Shown here piece after piece: positions 53,925 to 64,000 of a DNA stretch of 64,000 nucleotides. A program made the translations under genes and the position numbers. Each line of letters starts with the position of its first letter. The stretch's first letter is position 1. The notes under the pieces were generated by a model. That model was not told where the DNA came from. It did no database searches and saw nothing but the letters and a program-made list of their open reading frames with translations. The stretch comes from Terfezia claveryi (lineage: Eukaryota > Ascomycota > Pezizomycetes > Pezizales > Pezizaceae). The stretch lies in contig WHUX01000184.1 of NCBI GenBank assembly GCA_015179025.1, positions 1 to 64,000 of the forward strand, read 5' to 3'.

Positions 53925-55794
53925 CTATATAAGAGCTTCAATGAGTTCTGATTTCCGGCCTGATACTGGTTGACTACACTTTCTAAGAAAACCCTTGAGT
54001 TCAGGGACTGTATGAGAATAATAATGAGCCTCAAATCTTTTGGTTTGGGCCTCTAGTATATTAGTGATAGTAGAAGGAATTACTGGTTGAAGGGGTGTGG
54101 TAAGTTGGGTATCCTGAGAGCAGTCACCAATGATGCGAACATTTATTCTTTGAGAAGGTATTGTAGGTATTCCCATAGTTGCGCTAGGTACATCCATATG
54201 ATTCATGACAGTGTGGCAGATTGTTTCCGAGATTTGCAGACCTGTAGTAGACTTGTTTTAGTTTATAAAGCTGAAAAGGCAGGCAGTGGGCTTCGAACCA
54301 TATAATTGGAACTATTTTGCATTAATTGTAAAGCCAGAGATTCTAAGGATGTGTTCTTTGGAGTGGATACCCCGGCAGTTACTGGCCAAAGATTCGATCT
54401 GTGCAGTTGAAAGACTGTATTCTAGTGTCAATATTCTGTGCATATTTTGTAGAAGTGCTTCATACAAGGTATATCTGAGGCTTATAATACAACTTTTGAC
54501 AGCTGCATGCAAAGTAGAAGATGCATGAGAAAAGGTTGATGCAGGTCGAATTGGTATTGTGAAGTGAGAAACTGCATCCAAAAAGCCAGGTACTAACCTA
54601 GTAATTGCCTCAGATGCTCCACAATTGTCACAGCAGGTACTTGGTGATGGACAATTGTATTCTTTATCCCCATAGAATCCTAATATTATCTTCTGGCAAC
54701 ACTTGATCTGATTTGGCGTATTGATGAATTTAAATAAGCCAATATCCAGTTGATTCCTCTTGTTGTCATCTTTGGGTTCGCCATCGGGATTTCTTTTCTT
54801 AGGATTATGACCGCCTCCTTTATGCGACCCAAACCATTCTTTTTCTGCGAAAAGAATATAAATGCCTTGCAGATTAGGATCGCGTGCACAACGTCCAAAC
54901 CGTTGATACAAGGTATCCAGGTTGCCGAGTTCTTTAACTCGCCATTGAATAACTCTCTGAACCCGCTGGTCATTAACACCCATGCCCCATACTGAAGTAG
55001 CCACCAATATACGACATTCGCTATTCATCCAGTCCCTCTGAATATGCCTTTTGGCTGTTGCGGAAAGAGTAGCATGATAGACTGCAATTACCTTCTCACT
55101 GACAGCTCAAATATCGCAATCCCAGTCTGGTATGTAATGGTAATCCGGCCTTAGATATGTTGCTTGAGGTAATAGGCTACGCAATTATGCAGCTACTCCG
55201 TGAGCTGTAAGCTTCTGATTGACATAAACAATGGTCAAGCGAATTTGAGTATAATGACTGGTCTGAGGTACCAGGAAATCTAAGTCCTTTTGACCAAGCA
55301 TACCTATTCCCTAGATTTCTTGCACTACATAAAACAGATTAGGTCGGTCAATGCCCTCTATAATATATATGCCCTCTTTTGATATTCCCAAATGTGAGCG
55401 TATCCTCTGCATTACTCCTGGACTTGCTCTAGCAGTACATGCCGCAAAGGGAACATCCTGCAAAGAATTGCGGATGGTATCCAGCTTTGCAAAAGCTGGT
55501 CTGAATTCAGTTCCCCTATTAAAGAAATATGTCAGATTTGATAGGCAAACTGCTCGGAAGCAACCGGATGAAACATGCCAAACTGGCTTGTGGATGCTCT
55601 AGAAGCAAGTTTGAATACCCAAAAAACATTGGATTATATACCATGTTGGGATAATATGATATTCATCAACAACTATAAAGCCGATCTGAGTTCTCAACTC
55701 TTGCCCATGTTTAAAGATCAATTTTTGTAATGCACTGTCCCGATCTAGTAATTTCTCTAGTGCTAGATACACTATAAACAATATTTGTGAGAAT
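53925..55794 (-). pseudogene. RecQ-like helicase with C-terminal SAP domain (5' end removed by gypsy)
   Basis: From 55802 down: TQIGFIVVDEYHIIPTWY (motif II, DExH with Tyr), FRPAFAKLDTIRNSLQDVPF and AACTARASP (motif III), GIDRPNLFYVVQEI (RecQ IIIa/IV), LTIVYVNQKLTAHG, YHATLSATAKRHIQRDWM, CRILVATSVWGMGVNDQRVQ (motif V) and LYQRFGRCARD (motif VI, normally QxxGRxGRD). Next CPSPSTCCDNC, a RecQ-Ct-like zinc site. The end (53925-54040) reads YYSHTVPELKGFLRKCSQ and SGRKSELIEAL, a SAP DNA-binding motif. Stops at about 55087, 55181 and 55312, and a frame break near 54260, disable it. Motifs I and Ia lie beyond the gypsy insertion, expected just past base 64000. Confidence 0.8.
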
Positions 55795-56314
55795 TGTAAC
55801 AACCGTGTGTTCAGTTGTCATCACCTGCGATCGCAGGTGATGGGTTATTGTTATCGTTACCTTTTCCTTGGCTTCCGAGATAGGGAAGCTTATTTCCCCC
55901 ATTGCCCTGACCGAGTTATGTATATATAGAGCCTGTCCCTCGTACTGTCATTGGATCCCCATCCAACGTTTTGTATACCTAATACAGGACCTTGCTTCCC
56001 CCAGCGCTTGTGCACCTCCCTTGTGCACATCCTTGTCTCGAACAAACAACTCTGCAGTACAGCTGCCTCCCTTGACACACGCGGCAACTACCTCCGCGTG
56101 TCTCGTATCCCTTGCCCTCTGCCTTTCTTGCCTCTTGCCTCTTGCCCTTGCCCCCCGTCTCTGTCTTCCCCTGGTCACACACGTAGCGTTCCTACGTGTG
56201 TCTTACCCTAGCCTCTCCCCAGATCACACACGTAGCACTCCTATGTGTGCGATTGCCCCTTGCCACTTCCCCGGTGTACCCCTTGGTCGCCTTACCCCCA
56301 GAGCCGTTGTTACA
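55795..56314 (+). repeat. 5' LTR of gypsy copy 2 (520 bp)
   Basis: TGTAACAACCGTGTGTTCAG..GAGCCGTTGTTACA. One 24-bp perfect palindrome at 55819-55842, a TATA box GTATATATAGAG at 55919-55930 and inverted CACACGTAG../CTACGTGTG pairs at 56176-56202 and 56225-56250. Confidence 0.9.
55919..55930 (+). promoter_or_regulatory. TATA box of the gypsy LTR promoter
   Basis: GTATATATAGAG about 125 bp into the LTR; conserved in both LTRs of copy 1 and at 63820-63832. Confidence 0.65.
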
Positions 56315-56350
56315 TTACGTTGGATCTTCTCGACCAACTGGTACGCTGTC

Positions 56351-57517
56351 ATGTCCGGAACCCCTCCACCCGCTGTCAGGTTTCAAACCTGGAGGAACTC
56401 CCCTATACCCTCAGGCCCGAACGAATTGAATGCCTATCGTCGAGAGATCATCAACATCTTCGAGGCTATGGATGCCATCGGGGCTGAATTCGGCAACAGC
56501 ATGGCCGTGGCCGAACGAAAGCTGAGATCCACCGACGAAGAGATCATGGTCCTCCAGACGGATCTCGACCATGTGAACCTTGCCCTAGCTACCGAACGGA
56601 CTACAGTACAAAACCTCGGCCGCGCGCTGGCGAATCTGGCTATCCCTACGCCAACTACCACCGCCAAAACGGAAAGTATCCCCACCCCCCCTAAGTTCAA
56701 TGGGGATAGGGCTCGTCTACGAGCCTAGAAAAATGCGGTGTACTTGAAGTTGAGCGGGGATTCGGCTAGGTTTCCGTCAGAACAACACCGCCTGGCCTAT
56801 GTGTTTGCCCTGCTGGAGGGCAAGGCCACGGATCAAATTCAGCCGTATGTGCTCGAGACAAGAATCAAGCTCGACAACGTCTCAGCCTTGTTTGTTATCT
56901 TAGATCGGGCATTCGGAGATCCTGATGCAGTAGGGACGGCCAGGCGAGTGCTCCGGGCACTGAGACAGCACAAGTGAGAGCTGTCTACTTACATTGCAGA
57001 GTTCTCGAGGCTGGCCGCAGAGGTAAGGTGGAACGACCAGGCTAAGTTCGAGCAATTCCAGGAGGGGCTCAGCGATGAGCTCCAACAAGCCATGGTTACC
57101 CTCCCCGCAGTTGATACCCTTGAGGAGTTGATCGACCAGGCCTCTCGGGTAGAACAGCAGATGTCCCGGCTCCGCAACCACCCCCCGTTCAGGCCAGCAC
57201 TCCGTCTCCCACCACTCCAGCAACACCATGCCACCAAAGCAGATCAGGCCCCTGCCCCCGCCAATCAACCAGCACACCCATCGTTGGTAGCAGGAGGGCC
57301 CACCCCCATGGATTTATCATCAGGCAGACCCCGCCTGACCCAAGAAGAGAGGGAACGCCGCCAGAATAATAGGCTATGCATAGCCTGTGGGAAGGCTGAC
57401 CACTTCATTGCAGCTTGCCCCCTTCGAAAGAATCGCTCCCTCGCCATCTACGCCATATCCGAATCACGGATCGAAGAAGCTGGTGAAGAGTCGGGAAAAG
57501 GAGAGTCCCTTGCCTAG
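56351..57517 (+). pseudogene. gypsy copy 2 Gag with CCHC knuckle
   Basis: ATG at 56351 (MSGTPPPAVRFQTWRNSP), 37 bp after the LTR. Coiled segment (GNSMAVAERKLRSTDEEIM), capsid (PPKFNGDRARLRA-stop-KN; FVILDRAFGDPD; FSRLAAEV), Pro/Gln-rich linker and the knuckle CIACGKADHFIAACP near the end. Two stops, at 56727 (TGG to TAG, Trp in copy 1) and 56977. It ends ..GESLA-stop at 57515, the same place as in copy 1. Confidence 0.88.
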
Positions 57518-59010
57518 TTACTGACACTAGCAAGGGACCTGCCCAGGGTCATTTATCTTTGTCTGCATTTTCTTTGCCTACATCTATGTCTGTTGATGAG
57601 TCTCGTCTGTTTGGCGAGCACTTCGTTGTACCTATAACTGTCAAGTTCAATGATAAAACAGTGGTTACATCAGCTCTCATAGATTGTGGTACTTCAGGAA
57701 TAGCATTCATTGACCAGACCTTCGTCAGTAGAAACTCTATACCAACCTCCAAGCTAAAAACCCCTCGCCTTCTTGATGTCATTGACGGCCGTCCTATCTC
57801 TTCTGGGGGATTACTGACCTCGCATGCCTGCCCAGCGCTATGGGTGATCACTCGGAAGATCTCCCAATGTTCGTAACTAAGCTAAAGTATTCAATTGTCC
57901 TTGGGATCCCTTGGCTTAGGATGCAGGATGTATCAGTCAGTTTCGGCTCTTACACCCTGCGATTCAACAGCTCTTATTGCAAAAAACACTGTGGAGATCC
58001 AAAAACCACTGTCACTGGGCTGTGCGCATTGCCACCCCCAATAATCCACCCGACTCAGGTGGTACTCCCGCCTGCACACATCAATGCCACCATTCCCTCT
58101 GTTTCCCTAGTTTCCCTGGTTACCCCTGTTCCCCCAGTCTCCCCGATATCCCCCACCCCCCGCAAAACCCCTGAATATTAACTTTATTAGAGCAGAGGCC
58201 TTCACTCATCTTACCAGGAGGCATAAGCTCAAGGCGCATACCCTCTCAATTTATGAGATCAATCTGGAAATTAACAAGACCAGGTCCAAGGAGGAGTGGA
58301 AATCCTTGGTTCCGAATGAGTACCATAAGTTTATTGATTTGTTCTCAGAGAAGGCCACGGAAAAGCTAGCCCCCCATCGACCATACGACCACACAATCTC
58401 GTTGATTGAAGGAAAAACTCCCCCTTATGGCCCCCTCTATGGAATGTCCCGAGTGGAATTGGAGGCCCTGAAGAAGTACCTGGAGGAAAACTTGAATAAG
58501 AGCTTCATTCGGCACAGCTCTTCCCCGGTGGGTGCTCCTGTACTGTTCGTGAAGAAATCGGATGGATCTCTTCGGTTGTGTTTTGATTATCGTGGCCTGA
58601 ACGAGATAACGGTCAAAAACAGGTACCCCTTACCTCTAATTCAGGAGACATTAGCCAGGCTTTCCAAGGCAAAATGGTTCACCAAATTGGACTTGAGAGG
58701 GGCGTACAACCTGGTACGGATCGCTGAGGGTGAGGAGTGGAAAACTGCCTTCCGGACACGTTACAGCCACTTCGAGTACAACGTCATGCCCTTTGGCTTA
58801 ACCAATGCCCCGGCCTCTTTCCAACACTTTATTAACGACACTCTGCGAGACTTCCTGGATGTGTTCTGCATGGCTTACCTCGACGATATCTTGATCTATT
58901 CAAATACTCTGGCAGAGCACAAAATCCATATCAGGCAAGTCTTGGAGAAGCTGGAGCAGGCTGGGCTGTACCTTAAGCCTGAAAAATGCGAATTCCATGT
59001 CCAAGAAGTA
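57514..59010 (+). pseudogene. gypsy copy 2 Pol, first part: protease and RT
   Basis: Enters in the -1 frame relative to Gag (LVTDTSKGPAQGHLSLSAF). Protease loop LIDCGTSGIAFID at 57680. Frameshifts at about 57810 and 58165. [63 protein letters not shown] and MAYLDDILIYSN, so the catalytic YLDD is intact here (lost in copy 1). The frame is interrupted at CEFHVQEV by the pogo at 59011. Confidence 0.9.
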
Positions 59011-61262
59011 CTGTATATGACGGGGAAGCGGGACACGACAGGGAAGCGGGACAATTTCGGCTAGATACATGCAAGTAGAAAAAAAGATACAAAATTCAAT
59101 TCCGGCGCGGCCTCAATACTCGCTGCTGCTGAGGTGGGTTTGAGGGTACCCTGCGGAGCCTAGGAGCGGGTGTGGGTGTAGGGGGTACAGAGCTTGTGGT
59201 TCTATGGCCTGGTATAGTCCCCGGAGTCCGAACATAGATAGTACTGCCTTCAGAGCCACTTTCAATGCTCTCATATTCGGTATCATCAGCCCGAAAACTC
59301 GGACCTGATGCGCACGATGATGATGATGAGCTGATAGAAATGCAGGTAGTAGTGGTTGGACGGTTGGACCTTGGTGGGCGGTTGAATGTGACCGTTTTGG
59401 AGGGGCCTGTGCATTGTTTCCTTGGCGTCTTCGGTGTGGACTGCTGGGCCAGTTGTGCGCGACGTAGCTTCAACAAATCCTCCCCAGTGATAGCCTTAGC
59501 TTGTGTGAGCTTTGTACGCTTTCTTGCCTCCTTTGCTTCCTCTACCTTAATTGCCAATGCCGCCTCAATCTGCTTTGCTCGGTCTTCTCCAAGATACCCC
59601 CGTGTCAAACTACCAATAGCTGCATTAGCTAGTTTGTCAACTAATACTTGAAGTTCAGGGTCATCTATAGCTTTCAGATACTGTTGTATTTGCTGGTGAA
59701 GGTGACGGACTCCTCGGTTATTAGCAGGAGTGGCTGGAACTCCTCCAGTTGTAATAGATATTAATGGAGCTTTTGGATCAGCTGCTGCAGTACCAGTATA
59801 TTGACCTAAAACTCGACGTGGATTGAATGGATGAATCCCTGTAGTTTCGAATGCAGACAGAATATTTTTGAGTATATATGCTGATATTCGAGCCTCACGG
59901 AAGTGTCTAATTAGTATTAGTAGTAGCTCAATATTGATAGACGCTTATACACTTTAGGGTCTTGGTATTCGACTAGATACTTACGGGAGGAAATTTCTCT
60001 TACTAATTGCTTCTCCAGTTAAGCGTAAATGATCCTCTACTCGATGTCCATAATATTTTTGCAAAGGTCCAAATAGTCCGACATCTAGAGGCTGGAGAAT
60101 ATGTGTGGTATGTGGTGGTAGGCAAAAGAGCTCAATTTGGTTTTTACTACAAAACCGAAGAAAGTCCATACTGAAATGTGAGTTGTGTTCATCAACAACT
60201 AGTAAACGCTTTTTATTTGGATTCCTCATACTAAAGTCCATTAGTTAATAATAAAAATTAAAAGGATAAGTAGATTATAAGTACCGCTTCCGAGTAAGAG
60301 GATCAAATAATAAACGTAAATATTCCAAACCAAGAACTTGATTTGTCCAACCTTTAAGTGAAACAGAGAACACTGTATCTTTATATTTTTCATCAAGATA
60401 ATTATGCCATTGTGCGAGCTGTGATTTACCCTTATAGATAATCATGGGAGGTAGAAAGGTTCCATCAGCTGCAACTGTCTCTATCGCGGTAATTAATTCC
60501 CGGTTGCCATCTTTCATTAAAGGTGGACTCTTTCTGCCTCGCACACAAATCACCTTGACACGAGCAGACTTTCCCATTTGTAGGCCCTTTTCATCCATAT
60601 TGTATAGATTGTATGGTTTGATGGCATTTTGCTTTATTAGAGGACCAAGAATATCGAATGACTGCTTAAGCAGCTTCGGATCTGAGCTCACGATTCGCTG
60701 CTTTTTAACTTGTGTACTGAACTTAGATGCAAGGTGTGGATGGCGATCTAAAAACCGACTAATCCAGTGCTTCCCCAAGCGTGCTGTTTGTTCTATTTGG
60801 CCTTCCCGCTCCGCTAATATCCTCAAAGCAGTTTCTCGCACACTATCCACTCGCATCGGAAAACCACGACGATCCATATCTTCAATTTGCCTGACTACAG
60901 ACTGCTCCTCAGCTGCCCCCAGTGTCTGATCCAACTCGTGTGCCTTTCGCCTTGACTTGCGACCTTTTAAACGGGCATGCACCGTACTTTTGGGCAATCC
61001 TTGGCTCTCAGCCGCCTGACGTATGCTTGGGTACTTACCTGTCTTATATCCCTGAATTGCCTTAGCAATATCAGCCTCGATTGCCGCTTCTTTAAGTTGA
61101 CGTGGTTTAACTCGTCCCATATTGCTACTTTGGTCGTTGGCAAGTTGTCCAGAGTATTACTTGTCGCGGGGTGGGGCTTAAAAGGCGGGGCAATGCAGAA
61201 AAAGCAATATGAGACATTGTGTCCCGCATCCCTGTCGTGTCTCGCTTCCCCGTCATATACAG
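59011..61262 (-). mobile_element. pogo-like DNA transposon number 1, complete, TA TSD, 43-bp TIRs
   Basis: Left end CTGTATATGACGGGGAAGCG.. at 59011; the right end is its inverse at 61262. The TIRs match over 43 bp with two mismatches, and each contains a duplicated GGGAAGCGGGACA-like block. Flanks are TA (59009-59010, 61263-61264). Removing element and one TA gives GAAGTAAAATACGTGGGC, which restores gypsy Pol (EFHVQEVKYVGLII), matching copy 1. Encodes an intact transposase. Confidence 0.92.
59096..61120 (-). CDS. pogo-like transposase, intact, 630 aa, two introns
   Basis: Exons 61120-60285, 60230-59985 and 59906-59096; introns of 54 bp (GTACTT..ACTTTAG, branch TTAACTAAT) and 78 bp (GTAAGT..TACTAATACTAATTAG). 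The frame is kept at both junctions. Residues 1-60: helix-turn-helix (SIRQAAESQGLPKSTVHARL). Around 75-135: CENP-B-type DNA-binding domain (GKHWISRFLDRHPHLASKF). Catalytic triad D176 (YNMDEKGL), D292 (VVDEHNSH) and D328 (QPLDVGLF), a DD35D spacing typical of pogo. GNREL and GWTNQVLGLEYL lie between. C-terminal region: coiled, basic (EEAKEARKRTKLTQAKA), a Ser run and Arg/Pro tail. It catalyses cut-and-paste at TA sites. No stops or missing catalytic residue seen, so it may be active. Confidence 0.9.
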
Positions 61263-63555
61263 TAAAATACGTGGGCTTGATCATAACTACGGAAGGTATT
61301 AGGATGGACCCCGCCAAAGTTACTGTAATACAAGAGTAGGAAACCCCAGCCAATTTGAAGGATGTGCAAGCCTTCCTAGGATTTGCTAACTTCTACCGCC
61401 GATTTATCCTAGGTTACTTAAGGATCGCGGCACCCCTAACGGCCCTGACGAAAACGAAGGTAGAAGCTGGTTCACACCTGACGAAAAGGGCCTTCCACTG
61501 GAATCCAGAAGCCCAATCCACCTTCCAGAACCTCAAGGAAGCTTTCTGCTTAGCACCGATCCTGGCCCATTTCAACCCCGAACAGGAGTGTGTCGTCGAA
61601 ACCGATGCCTCCGACTATGTCTCTGCAGGAATCCTGTCCCAGAACGACAATAACGGCATCCTCCACCCAGTGGCATACTTCTCAAAAAAGCACTCCCCGG
61701 CGGAGTGTAATTATGAAATCTATGATAAGGAGTTAATGGCCATTGTGCGAGCGTTCGAGGAGTGGAGGCCACACCTAGAGTCAGCCAAGGGGAATATCGA
61801 GGTGCTATCCGAGCATAAGAATCTTGAGTACTTCACCACCACTAAGCTGCTGAACCGACGGCAGGCTAGATGGTCAGAGTTCTTATCTCGATTCAACTTC
61901 AAGATCAAGTATCGGCCTGGAAAAGCTGGGGGTAAGCCGGACGCACTGACTAGGAGATCAGGAGATCTCCCTAAAGGGGGGATGAAAGGCTGAAGTACCA
62001 AAATTAGGTGGTACTGAAACCTGAAAATCTCGACCTAGCGGCCAATAGCCTCGCTGAGGCTGATGCTAAAGCTGAAGTGAACCCCGGAGCAGATCTCCTT
62101 CGGCGGATACGACGGGCATATGCGGAGGACGACCTGGTTAAGGATATAATTGCCATAGTGGAGTCCGGACAGCGCCGTCACACCAAGATTTCCCTAGCCG
62201 ATTGCACCACCCAGGACGGCCTCTTATACCACCTAGATCGGCTCTATATACCTGAAGGGGAGCTGCGGTTGCAGCTTTTCAAGGAACACCATGATACCCT
62301 AGCTGCGGGTCATCCTGGGGTAGCTAAAACGTTAGAGCTGCTAGCTAGGCAATATACATGGATTGACCAATGGAAGGAGGTGGAGCAGTACATACGGAAC
62401 TGCCATGTTTGCAAGCGTGCTAAGCCTACCCGTCATGCTCCTTATAGGACCCTGAAGCCCCTGGAGATCCCAGACCAACCTTGGTAACATCTAACCATAG
62501 ACTTTGTGACTGGGTTGCCGGAGGATTCGGGGTTTAATGCTATTCTTATGGTAGTAGACCACTTGACTATAATGAGGCATGTTATACCTTGCCATGATAC
62601 CTGTTCGGCCCGGGACCTCACCGGCCTCTACCTCAACCATGTATTCCGCTACTATGGTCTCCCCAAGTCAGTCGTCTCGGACCGCAGCCCCCAATTCGTC
62701 TTGGACTTCTGGAAGGTATTCTGCGAGCTTCTAGGAATCAATGTACACCTCTCCATGGTATATCACCCCTAAACAGATGGTCAGTCCGAGCGAATGAATG
62801 CGATCATGTAGCAGTACCTGAGAGCATACGTCAATTACCAGCAAAACAACTGGGTTTTGCTGCTGGCAACCTGTGAGTTCGCCGCTAACAACCATTTCTC
62901 GGAGACTCTAAAAACCTCCCCGTTCCTGGCCAATTATGGCTGGCACCCTCATTTGGTGGACTCCCTAGCACCCCTGGAAAAGCCTAGGGAGAACACCCCA
63001 GCTAAGGAGTTCGCCACGGAGATTGCTGAGTTGCACTCCACCCTAAAGGCCGAACTGGTATATGCTCAAGCCAGGCAAGCGGAGTATGCCAACGGATCAC
63101 GGTTGCCAGCCCCCAGGTATCAGCCAGGAGATAAGGTATGGCTCTCCAGCAGGCACTTCCGAACAGAACGGCTATCTCGCAAGCTGGATCACAAGTTCCT
63201 AGGCCACTATAAGGTATTAGCAGCTGTGGGCACTCATGCTTATCGGCTGAGGTTTCTCAAGGATATCAAGCGCCATCAGGTCGTTCATGTCTCGGAGATC
63301 GAGCCAGCTGCCGACGATCCCCTTCCTAAGCAAAAGCACCCTCCACCTCCTCCAGTGGTGATTGCAGGTAAAGAGGAGTGGGAGGTTGAGGAGGTACTGG
63401 ACTCAAGGAAACACTACGGACGAGTTCAGTATAAGGTCAAGTGGTTAGGGGATGAGGAGACTACCTGGCAACCTGTGGAGGACTTGGAGAATGCGCAAGA
63501 TTTGGTCACCCTGTTCCACCAACGATACTCGAGGAAGCCTCGCCCAGTTGAATGA
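61263..63555 (+). pseudogene. gypsy copy 2 Pol, second part: RNase H, integrase, chromodomain
   Basis: Resumes VKYVGLIITTEGIRMDPAK. RNase [28 protein letters not shown] and [13 protein letters not shown]. Integrase: HHDTLAAGHPGVAKTLEL, CHVCKRAKP, TIDFVTGLPEDSGF, SDRSPQFVLDFW and HP-stop-TDGQSERMNA. Chromodomain: WEVEEVLDSRKHYGRVQYKV, KWLGDEETTWQP. Stops at 61337, 62005, 62486 and 62770 sit where copy 1 or the motif has Trp or Gln (TAG/TAA); one more at 62808 replaces Glu. Ends at 63555. Confidence 0.88.
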
Positions 63556-63680
63556 TGTCAGACCTTTTGCATTCTTGTTGTTGTTTGGAGTTGGAGTTCT
63601 TGTTTCTACCGTTGTTGTTGTCTTCTGTATTGATTTTGCCGGTTATTGTGCCCAGGCCTCCTAGTCGCTGGAGCTCCAGC

Positions 63681-63695
63681 CTAAAGGGGGGATAG
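63681..63695 (+). other. polypurine tract of gypsy copy 2
   Basis: CTAAAGGGGGGATAG immediately before the 3' LTR start TGTAACAACC; the same sequence precedes the 3' LTR in copy 1 (inverted, 38672-38686). Plus-strand primer for retrotransposon replication. Confidence 0.8.
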
Positions 63696-64000
63696 TGTAA
63701 CAACCGTGTGTTCAGTTGTTATCACCTGCGATCGCAAGTGATGGGTTATTGTTATTGTTACCTTTTCCTTGGCTTCCGAGATAGAGAAGCTTATTTCCCC
63801 CATTGCCCTGACCGAGTTATGTATATATAAAGCCTGTCCCTCGTACTGTCGTTGGATCCCCATCCAATGTCTTGTATACCCAATACAGGACCTTGCTTCC
63901 CCCAGTGCTTGTGCACCTCCCTTGTGCACATCCTTGTCTCGAACAAACAACTCTGCAATACAGCTGCCTCCCTTGACACACGCGGCAACTGCCTCCGCAT
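63696..64000 (+). repeat. 3' LTR of gypsy copy 2 (first 305 bp)
   Basis: Begins TGTAACAACCGTGTGTTCAG as the 5' LTR does; differences seen are few and transitional (GATCGCAGG against GATCGCAAG; TTATCGTTACC against TTATTGTTACC). Runs off the window; expected to end near 64215 with the second AGAAT. Confidence 0.9.

Larger units (their letters stand above)
55795..64000 (+). mobile_element. chromodomain gypsy retrotransposon (copy 2), running off the window
   Basis: 5' LTR 55795-56314, Gag, Pol, polypurine tract, and the start of the 3' LTR at 63696. Inserted in the RecQ gene (left flank AGAAT, 55790-55794). Interrupted at 59010/61263 by a pogo transposon. Fewer stops than copy 1, with two 1-nt indels (about 57810 and 58165). 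LTR is 520 bp, about 110 bp shorter than in copy 1. Confidence 0.9.

Noticed and set aside
55868..56728. 286-codon ORF starting inside the gypsy LTR
   Set aside because: The first 160 codons are LTR sequence; the real Gag start is the ATG at 56351, after the LTR end, in the same frame by chance.

Overview
The window reads as a repeat-rich region of a filamentous ascomycete nuclear genome. The evidence is short GT..AG introns (50-78 bp, CTAAY-type branch points) inside genes and DNA transposons, Tad-like LINEs, chromodomain gypsy elements, pogo transposons, a DUF6589 gene and a Clr2-like gene. A truffle- or morel-like Pezizomycete would fit, but nothing in the sequence proves the species. There are no bacterial-style operons, CRISPR arrays or rRNA genes.

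Layout. 1-5483: a minus-strand gypsy element (RNase H, RT, protease, zinc-knuckle Gag and a complete 849-bp LTR) that cuts into a minus-strand copia element (5484-9145). 9721-10686: Tad-like LINE ends. 10.7-21.3 kb: mostly gene-poor, with a pogo fossil, a solo copia LTR with target-site duplication (TSD), an old duplicated segment and a 4-copy tandem repeat. 21.3-24.0 kb: the best host genes, a three-exon Clr2-like gene and an uninterrupted 394-codon ORF. 24.9-29.5 kb: a tRNA-like Pol III sequence, another solo LTR, and three DNA transposons nested inside each other with readable TIRs and TSDs. 30.8-45.6 kb: a DNA transposon with long inverted-repeat arms and a Ginger/KRBA2-like integrase containing two introns; it is interrupted by a LINE, a MITE and a complete chromodomain gypsy element. 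45.6-50.9 kb: minisatellites, LINE tails and two small genes that share a promoter-proximal motif. 50.9-55.8 kb: a DUF6589 pseudogene facing a RecQ-like helicase with a C-terminal SAP domain. 55.8-64 kb: a second chromodomain gypsy copy that split the helicase gene and was itself split by an apparently intact pogo transposon (630 aa, two introns).

The order of insertions can be read directly because several empty sites can be reconstructed: pogo into gypsy pol, pogo into the TIR of another element, LINE and MITE into one arm of an inverted repeat. Differences between the two LTRs of one gypsy copy are all transitions over the stretch compared, and most premature stops are explained by CpA to TpA changes, suggesting RIP-like mutation or methyl-cytosine decay. 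The candidates least like textbook elements are the DUF6589/RecQ-SAP pair, the integrase transposon with long arms and a Cys-rich tail, and the covarying hairpin tail shared by six LINE 3' ends.
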